Shown here one piece after another: positions 54,720 through 64,000 of a DNA stretch of 64,000 nucleotides (positions are counted from its first letter, which is position 1; each line of letters opens with the position of its first letter). The DNA is taken from NCBI GenBank assembly GCA_964017065.1, contig OZ024785.1, positions 9,565,086 to 9,629,085 of the forward strand, given 5' to 3'. A program made the translations under genes and the position numbers. This DNA is from Haliclona indistincta (lineage: Eukaryota > Porifera > Demospongiae > Haplosclerida > Chalinidae). The notes beneath the pieces were generated by a model. It saw nothing but the letters and a program-made list of their open reading frames with translations. It was not told the DNA's origin and did not search any database.

Positions 54720-56061
54720 TCATGAGGTTGGCTTCTTCCGTGCTCTGCAGTGAACAATAATTATGAAACATTACTGCATGGTCTACTCACCGATATGTCC
54801 CGACCACGACAGCATGAGATCTCTCGTACGGTTCCAATGTTATCTGTTCTTGTGGCTTCATTTTCTCGCTCTGCAACTTTTTGACTTCTCCCGCAAATAC
54901 CTTCTCTGGTTCTGCAGTTGAGTCGATACAGTTAGCCTAGAGAAGAACAGAAGATATGCAAGGAAGACTTTGTGACAGACGCAACATCATTACCTTGATA
55001 GACATGACAAAGTGACCTTGGTTCTTGAGGAAATTGTGTGCATTGATAGCTACAATACGTGCTTGGTCTGGCTGAGCTACATCAGCAAAAACTACATCGA
55101 CCATTCCTTCAAAATAAAGAGATATTGAATTCAAAATTGCGTCAATTTTTGTGGACGCTTACCAACTAGCATACGATATTTGTGAGGATGTCTAGCGTCT
55201 TCAATGATGGGTATAATATTTGTTCTCTTCTTTGCAACATTTATAAGGTCTCTACCAGATCGATGGGAGAACTCTACAGCATACACCAATCCATCCTATA
55301 TGCACAATACATGGTTACAATACATAGCTTTTATCTCAAAAAGAGACTCACTGGTCCAACTATGTCCGAAACGTGTGACACAGTAGTTCCAGATGCTGCA
55401 CCAAGATACAGCACCTTTGAACCAGGCTTGATGTGGATTTTATCCACACCGCCCACAATAGCAGCTGCTAATTTGCTCCGAAACGGATTCCACACACGAT
55501 ACTCAATCTTGCCTTCCTGACCCTCGCCCTCGTTCTGAAGGAGTAAACAGTCGTGCAATAGTCCCAGCAATTATCACTTTCTCACGTCAATGGATATTCT
55601 CTTCTCTCCATAAACAGACTCTCCTACTACCATGTTTCTTGTTACTAGTACATCTTCTCTACCACGGGCTATGAATACACCTATACACAACTAACTTCAG
55701 CACAAGCAGTTTCGGCATTTATAGCAGCACACCTTCATGTCTGTGGGGCTCAATCATCACTTTCCTTCCTCCTCTCATTCCACCTCTACCTCCTCCACGT
55801 CCTCTTCCGAATCCGCCAGGACTCTTGAAACCTATAGCATAAATAGAGCTTTGAGTTTGACAGTGTATGCGAGGTCTTACCTCCACCTCTTCCTCCTCCC
55901 CTGCCTCCACGAAAGCCACCTCGTCCTCCACGGTCACCACCACGTCCTCCACGAAACCCTCCTCTTGATCCACCTCTTCCTCCACCTGACAAGCAAAGCA
56001 GGCAGACACACGTGGTCACTCATCCAACGAGTTGACGCACTCGTCTCTCACCTCTCCACAT
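54720..56061 (-). CDS. FBL: Fibrillarin, box C/D snoRNP 2'-O-methyltransferase
   Basis: Exons, minus: 56052-56061, 55881-55985, 55733-55831, 55586-55680, 55352-55534, 55163-55295, 54994-55106, 54791-54936, 54720-54744; 302 residues, human 321. Nucleolar enzyme guided by C/D snoRNAs to methylate rRNA; also methylates histone H2A glutamine. The N-terminus is a Gly-Arg domain ([18 protein letters not shown]) spread over three exons. The catalytic domain shows [34 protein letters not shown], the SAM-binding [45 protein letters not shown] and [13 protein letters not shown]. The first coding exon is only 10 nt (M-W-R). The last exon, giving ARKKPTS, is inferred from frame and splice sites. Confidence 0.96.
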
Positions 56062-57117
56062 GATCAAACGTTTTGATGACTCAAGCCTTCTTGCTAGATG
56101 ATCATAGGCAAACGAACAATACCTGTGATCCTGTGAAATAGCAGGACTAGCTACAGCTAGCTAGCAAGCAAGAAATAAAAAAAATAACACGTGCCTGACA
56201 ATATTGCGCATGCGTGTGCAAACTCGAGCATCTAGCTACACTCGAGCGAGTTTGCGCGCGGGCGCGGCTGGCTGGGTGGTTTGGTCATGATTGTCGCGTG
56301 ACGGGACATCCGTCGTGTTGAATCGTTTGCTGTCTTTTGACCGCGCGTATATCGCCACTCCTCATCATCCCGCGGCTTCCAGTTCATCTTTTGGCGCGCA
56401 CTTGTTTCTTTGACCACGAGCGACCAAATCCTGTGGTACCTGATTGCTGGCGTGTGAGTTTGAAAGAGAAGAGGAGTGCTGTGTCGTGATCTGCTCCTGG
56501 TACGTGCCACAGGGCTAGTATCCATCCAGCCAGTGAGTACCAATGAAAAACTGAGTAGTCGCTCTTACTTTTCTTGTACCTGTCTTATTTAAGTAGTTGT
56601 GGTTGTGTTTCTTGACCTGCTGTGTTTTGGCGGGAAAAATTGTGGGTGTAGAAAGACAGCTTTGTTATGTGTAAAGCTTAGGTGTAGAGTGTCGATCCTT
56701 GAATGCAGTCGTTGTGGGAACTGTAATATAAGATGTGATACCCAATATTTGAACATTTTAGGTTTCAAATCCATGTATTACAGCAGAGTGCATATCAGTA
56801 TTTAGAATGTATATACTCGAATGTAAGATTTTGAATGTAAGAGGATGATGATGAGGAGGAGAGGCTTGTGTTGTCGTTAATATCCACTCATCACCTACTT
56901 TGCATGTTACACACTGCTAGTGATGTGGCTGGTTTGTGTACTAACACACCAGCTGTCAACTGAATGGTATTGTCAGCTGAGCCTAGTACATAGTGTTAGT
57001 TGAAGAGTGTGACTCTGTGACCATGGCGACAAGGTTTAAAATTCCACACAATGACAGCCCTTTCTGTACTGTTCTTGAAACTTCATTCTTGAAACTTCTT
57101 GTTCTTTTTCTCTAGTC
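56062..57117. promoter_or_regulatory. Divergent 5' region, FBL / DYRK1, with DYRK1 leader
   Basis: 1,056 bp between start codons. Next to fibrillarin the sequence is CpG-rich (CGAGTTTGCGCGCGGGCGCGG near 56246), the likely promoter core. A TCTAG acceptor two bases before the DYRK1 ATG suggests a 5'-UTR intron reaching back towards a donor such as CCAGTGAGT near 56530. Confidence 0.5.
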
Positions 57118-59824
<2,707 letters not shown>

Positions 59825-59933
59825 GTCACTTTCACTCTCTGTATAATCACTCACTCCTTATCTCATGACATATTATTTAACTTGTCTTTGGGATAGAATA
59901 TAGAATAAAGTGGGATAGAAAAAGAGGTTTATA

Positions 59934-60828
59934 TCATGAGTGTGGTTGTGGTGCCAAAGTGCAGCTGAAAGAGAAACAGAGAGGACATTTAAAGTGTCGT
60001 GAGACTGTTAACTTTGCTTACCCCAGAAGGCCCTTTCCAGCCCACGGCCGAGGAATGAGAGAGACAGTGATAGAAGAGCCATTTCTCAGAACGATCACTC
60101 TGACTGGTCGCTGTAAATGCAACATTATACTAACATGGTAAGATAGGGTCACTAGCTCACCTGTACACTGTGCTGTACTACTGTGGCTATGTCCTGCAGT
60201 CCAGTAAAATTGTCACCATGAACTGAACCAAACTGCACTACTCTATCACCAGTACACAGACCCTGTCAAAAGGATAAGAGATTTGAAAGAGAGCAGTGAG
60301 ACGCGCACTTACGCAATCAGCAGCTGGCGAGCTGTCAATTACCGAAACAACAGTAGCAAATGGGTTTATCTGTTGAGTCTTTTCACGCTGGTTGGTGTCT
60401 GGTTGTGAAACCATTCCCTTCTCTCTGGCCTCTGCGTGTAGCTGGTACAACTGCTGTTCTATTGTCTTCATCAGTGTCTTGTGGTCATTGGTAAGACCTA
60501 TGCATGTAATGAAGAGAAGGTGTGGTCTCATGATCATGATCACTCACAGATGATGGCGTTGCGTGCTTTTCTGACAGCATACACGTCAATATCTGCTCTG
60601 GGAAAGTTCTCTCTGTCCACTAACTTGCCGTCCATACCTACATCACCGTTCTACAGCAAACAGAAGTCACTCAGTAGACAGCTCAAGATATCCAGCACCA
60701 TGGACATGCTATGTGTTGCTGCCTGGTACCCACTCACTCACAATCTCCAAAATCTTCGTGTGAACCTTGATTTCTTCTTCTATTGCATCCTTTTTCTTCA
60801 TAAGCTGCTGAATATCTTTACCAGCCAT
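59934..60828 (-). CDS. PSMD9: 26S proteasome assembly chaperone p27
   Basis: Exons, minus: 60742-60828, 60548-60650, 60313-60497, 60161-60262, 60022-60110, 59934-59964; 198 residues, human 223. Nas2/p27 family chaperone for assembly of the proteasome base ATPase ring. N-terminal helical hairpin: DIQQLMKKKDAIEEEIK, then [38 protein letters not shown]. A PDZ-like domain follows: ATVVSVIDSSPAADCGLCTGDRVVQFGSV, TVVQHSVQRPVRVIVLRNG, and the family signature PRPWAGKGLLGC. Tail-to-tail with DYRK1; 114 bp downstream of PEX19 on the same strand. Confidence 0.93.
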
Positions 60829-60942
60829 TTTACCCTTGTATAAATTTTTGGTTCTATGTGCAAATTTACAACAGAATGAACGCGGGAAATTTGAATTTAA
60901 AATAAGCAAACGTCAGATTATAATCGATTTTGTATAACAATG

Positions 60943-62226
60943 CTATTGAACGGGACAATTATCAGGTGATTGCGGTAAAGGAGGCATTCCCTGGGGAAGG
61001 GCACTACCAGCAAGATCCTTTGGAGGTTGACCATATTCCTGCAACTGAGAAAGAACGCCAGTTAGTATCAAGTCGTCGACTGTGATCAATCCTCACCTGT
61101 TGCATCAGTTCAAGAATTTTCTGTTCTTGTTCCTTGCTTTTGGCGCCTTTACTGTCCTCTTGGTCAAATGCAGTGAGGATGGATCTCATCACATCTAGCT
61201 GCTTGCTGTAACGTGTGTAATCTTCCTCTGAAATGGTACTACGATTCTTCTCTAACCACTCGGGATACTACAAAAATATCCAGACGCTAAATCTCCACAT
61301 AATCACATTTCCCTACTTGACTGCACAAGTCATCGATTGAAGGATATAGGATGTCACGAGAGAGTAGACTGCTCATCATTCCCTCCATGACCTTTACCAG
61401 CTCTTCTCCTTCGCCACCTTCATCATTCAATGGGAGGCCTCCTAGTAGCTCTGAAAGGTCAGGCATACCACCACCCCCGCCCTCAGACTGAAACAGCTGT
61501 AGATTATGCACAACGCAATAACCGTGGATTACCTCGAGTTGTTGAGCTGACTGTTGCAATTGTTTTACTGTTTCGTCGAGCGCTTCTTCCAAAGACTGAT
61601 GCCCAGTTGCTGACTCCTCCTCTTCATCATCATCATCGTCGTCTTCCTGAGTTCCGTTACAGACATACACAATGCAAGGCTAGTAACAATTACCTTTCCG
61701 CCTGTTGTATTGCCTTTCTCTGTTTGCAAACCGAGTGATTTGGCGAACATCTCACATTGTTGCAGCAGTTCCGGATCAGTGATGAGTTTTTGCAGTGTTT
61801 GAGTGATCTCACTCTCCGACTATAAGAAAACAGACCAAGCATTTTAATACAAGGGTGGTTGTATCAGGAGCAGCTTGCTTGTGCGGCAAGTTCCTCAGCA
61901 AATGCTTCCTCCATATGTGATGTTGTCTCCTTCTCTGCACCTTGTCTGGACTGCACAGTAGGTGCATTCTGGCTACGAGGTTTAGGAGGAGACGGACAGG
62001 CAGCAGACGGCGAGGGAACGTGTTTGCCAAACTCGCTCAGAGAGGCTAGAGGAAGCAAAGTCACGTGACGTTGAACAGATTACGCGTGCTCACAGTCCAA
62101 CAGCATCTCTAGCTCAGGGTCGTCTACCAGCTCATCTTCACGCTGTTCCACGCCTGGTACAGTACTCTCTTTACCAGTATCACCAGCAGGAGGGGAGGAG
62201 GCATCCTTTATGTGCTTGTCTGCCAT
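60943..62226 (-). CDS. PEX19: Peroxisomal biogenesis factor 19
   Basis: Exons, minus: 62094-62226, 61879-62045, 61694-61819, 61533-61646, 61317-61496, 61097-61267, 60943-61044; 330 residues, human 299. PEX19 is the cytosolic chaperone and import receptor for peroxisomal membrane proteins, docking on PEX3. Landmarks: an acidic N-terminus (DELVDDPELEMLLD); SHMEEAFAEELAAQ; KLITDPELLQQCEMFA; an acidic run DDDDDDEEEE; MEGMMSSLLSRDILYPSI; YPEWLEKNRSTISEEDYTRY; ILELMQQLQEYGQPPKDLAG; and a C-terminal CaaX farnesylation box, CPVQ. The intron at 61820-61878 must use a GC donor (CAA|GCAAGC) because a stop follows before any usable GT. The 61496 acceptor has an alternative three codons later (61487). Confidence 0.94.
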
Positions 62227-62330
62227 TTCTACACTTCAGATGAGGGGCCGGGCACGTTGCAGACAATGTGGGCGTGGCTGCATAGACAATTACCTGCAGC
62301 GTGTATACAAAGTTAGCAGTTCTAGACTAA
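62227..62330. promoter_or_regulatory. Probable bidirectional promoter, PEX19 / LRRC58
   Basis: 104-149 bp (depending on the LRRC58 start) separate the opposing start codons. Shared use is inferred from spacing. Confidence 0.4.
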
Positions 62331-63735
62331 ATGGTATGTCACTTCCTGCAAGGTGTAAATAGTCCTTCTGGCGAAATGGCGACATCCTACAGCAGCTACC
62401 CCAGCTTGACCGCGGGGCTCAACGACCAACGAAAATTGGTGCTCTCTCGCAAGGACCTCGTCGACATTTCTCCCGCCCTGGCTGAAAAGGTGAACGAAGA
62501 GGAAATAACACATTTAGACCTCTCCAGTAATCGTCTGCCTGTCTCAATTCCTCCGCTCGCCAACTTGAGAACCATCGCCTTCTTAGATCTATCCCAGAAT
62601 GCCTTCACTGAACTACCTCGTGAGGTGTGCTCTTTGCCTGAACTACGGACACTGCTGGTCAAGAAAAACAAAATCAAGTCCCTCCCTGCTGCCATTGGCT
62701 CGCTACAAAAATTACAAGAACTAAACTTGGGTGGGAATTCATTTGACGTGTTTCCCAAACCGCTGCTTGAGCTGACTAATCTAGTCGTGCTTCATATGGG
62801 CAGTAACTCACTACAGACCCTCCCTTCATCCATTAGCAGATTGAGCAAGTGAGCTAGCTATTAGGAGTTTGTGTAAAATTCATTAAATAAACAGTTTTTC
62901 AGCATAATAATCACTACATGTACATTGTGCAAATTCTACATGTACACCTACATGTAGCCCTACAGTAACATTTGTTTGCTTAAATTAAGAGTCACATCTG
63001 AGTCGCATGACAGTTTGTAAGGAGTGTCTAGACTAACCATGAATATTTATTATTCATTACTGAATGTTATATAATTGACTGGGTGGGCGAACATGCTGAC
63101 AGCTATGATTAAATGCCTTTATTTATTATAGGTTAGAATATTTGTACCTAGGTGGAAACAAGCTACGCCATGTCCCTCGAGAGCTAGGTGATCTTTCTCA
63201 ACTCTCCTTTCTCAATCTCGGTGCTAACCAGCTTCAGATCTTGCCTCGTCAGCTGAACAGATTGTCTACTCTCCGCTCCCTCCATCTTCATGACAATCAA
63301 CTGCAGACACTACCGAGAGACATTCTAGAGCTCAGGAATCTACAGGAGCTCAGCTTAAGAAACAATCCTCTCGTGATGAGATTTATTAAAGAATGGCCGG
63401 ACTCGGTACCAACCCTGCTTGAACTTTGTGGACGAGCTGTAAAGAAGCACAGCATATCTTATAACCATGAAGTAATACCTGGTACACTAGTTGAATTCTT
63501 GAACAGTGCTAGACAGTGTGACAACCCGACCTGTCAAGGGGTCTATTTTACTTCAAATATCAAGAGAGTTAAGTTCCTAGACTTTTGTGGCAAGTATCGA
63601 GTGCCTCTGATGCATTACCTCTGCTCTCCGCTGTGTGACTGTGAGGAGGGTGCAGCCAGTTACTACACCAGTAGCTCAGAAGATGAAGCAGATGAGGCTG
63701 CTCATAACAAAATAAAGAAAGTGCTTCTTGGTTGA
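62331..63735 (+). CDS. LRRC58: Leucine-rich repeat protein LRRC58
   Basis: Exons 62331-62848 and 63132-63735; 373 residues from ATG 62331, or 358 from ATG 62376 (GAAATGG, better context). Human LRRC58 has 371. About nine LRRs of the LxxLxLxxNxL type (HLDLSSNRL, FLDLSQNAF, LLVKKNKI, ELNLGGNSF, YLYLGGNKL, FLNLGANQL, SLHLHDNQL). The C-terminal cap is characteristic of LRRC58: LSLRNNPLVMRFI, PTLLELCGRAVKK, a CxxPxC stretch CDNPTCQGVYF, FLDFCGKYRVPLMHYLCSPLC, a Ser/Asp/Glu tail and the final KKVLLG. Family role is poorly defined; LRRC58 has been linked to substrate recognition by a ubiquitin ligase, which I cannot check here. Intron 62849-63131 is AT-rich without features. Confidence 0.94.
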
Positions 63736-63928
63736 TATACAACTTGACTCCTTCTTTCATAAGCATCAAAGTATATGAGACTTTCATTATTTATTCGACG
63801 GGATATTTTCATGCAAAACATAATAGTACTCATCAGTACTTTAAAGGGTATTTGTACGTTTTGATAAAACTGAAGTTTTCATAACAATGATAATATAGAA
63901 CAATAGTGAAAGATCCCCATGAAGTCAT

Positions 63929-64000
63929 TTAGAATAAGTGAAGCTTTTTGCGTCCTACGTATTCTTGATCATCATCCAGAGTCATCAACATCTGTAGAGT
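63929..64000 (-). CDS. Possible C-terminal end of another gene, truncated
   Basis: On the minus strand a frame enters from the right edge and reads TLQMLMTLDDDQEYVGRKKLHLF then stop. CTACAG near the edge (63995-64000) could be an acceptor, in which case coding starts at MLM. Composition looks protein-like but 24 codons are too few to identify. It would be tail-to-tail with LRRC58. Confidence 0.3.
   Translation of the reverse strand, partial: TLQMLMTLDDDQEYVGRKKLHLF

Overview
The window is eukaryotic genomic DNA packed with spliced protein-coding genes. Introns are mostly about 45-120 bp with GT-AG ends, and three are inferred to be GC-AG. Gene content is animal: an SGK kinase carrying a PX domain, DYRK1-type kinase, PDE9A, dysbindin, CEP70, an ANTP-class homeobox gene, and an Ig/FN3 cell-surface protein. 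High gene density, tiny introns and a Bsh/Bsx-like homeodomain with several divergent positions suggest an early-branching metazoan, most likely a demosponge. That assignment is inference; no rRNA or mitochondrial marker is present to prove it.

Layout, left to right: Ig/FN3 protein (-, cut by the left edge); SGK3-like kinase (+); DPAGT1 (-); PP2A scaffold subunit A (-); SMG9 (+); CEP70 (+); glycerol kinase (+); PDE9A (-); RABAC1/PRA1 (+); single-RRM protein (-); dysbindin (+); CCDC191-like coiled-coil protein (+); prefoldin 2 (-); an unrecognised His-rich protein (+); Bsh/Bsx-like homeobox gene (+); delta-COP/ARCN1 (-); PUS7 (+); fibrillarin (-); DYRK1 (+); PSMD9 (-); PEX19 (-); LRRC58 (+); and possibly the 3' end of another minus-strand gene at the right edge. 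Exon models were built by hand from reading frame, splice signals and remembered family sequences. For nearly every gene the exon lengths sum to an intact frame and a protein of the expected family length.

The genes are not one pathway. They are mainly housekeeping and signalling genes, and sixteen of them form eight head-to-head pairs, most with 130-600 bp between start codons. Tail-to-tail neighbours are often under 200 bp apart (43 bp between PUS7 and fibrillarin). Such spacing suggests shared promoters.

Repeats are concentrated in two long introns. The 3.5-kb DPAGT1 intron holds a dispersed element, two foldback elements, a 9-bp minisatellite and a 1-kb 27-bp satellite. The 4.85-kb ARCN1 intron holds a pogo/Tigger-like MITE, a tRNA-derived SINE-like unit, hairpins and an intact terminal-inverted-repeat element that is a second copy of the one in the DPAGT1 intron. 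Long CT, CCCTCT, GA and CA tracts lie in SGK, SMG9, PP2A and ARCN1 introns. I found no CRISPR array, no intact tRNA or rRNA, no autonomous transposon and no clear sign of horizontal transfer.
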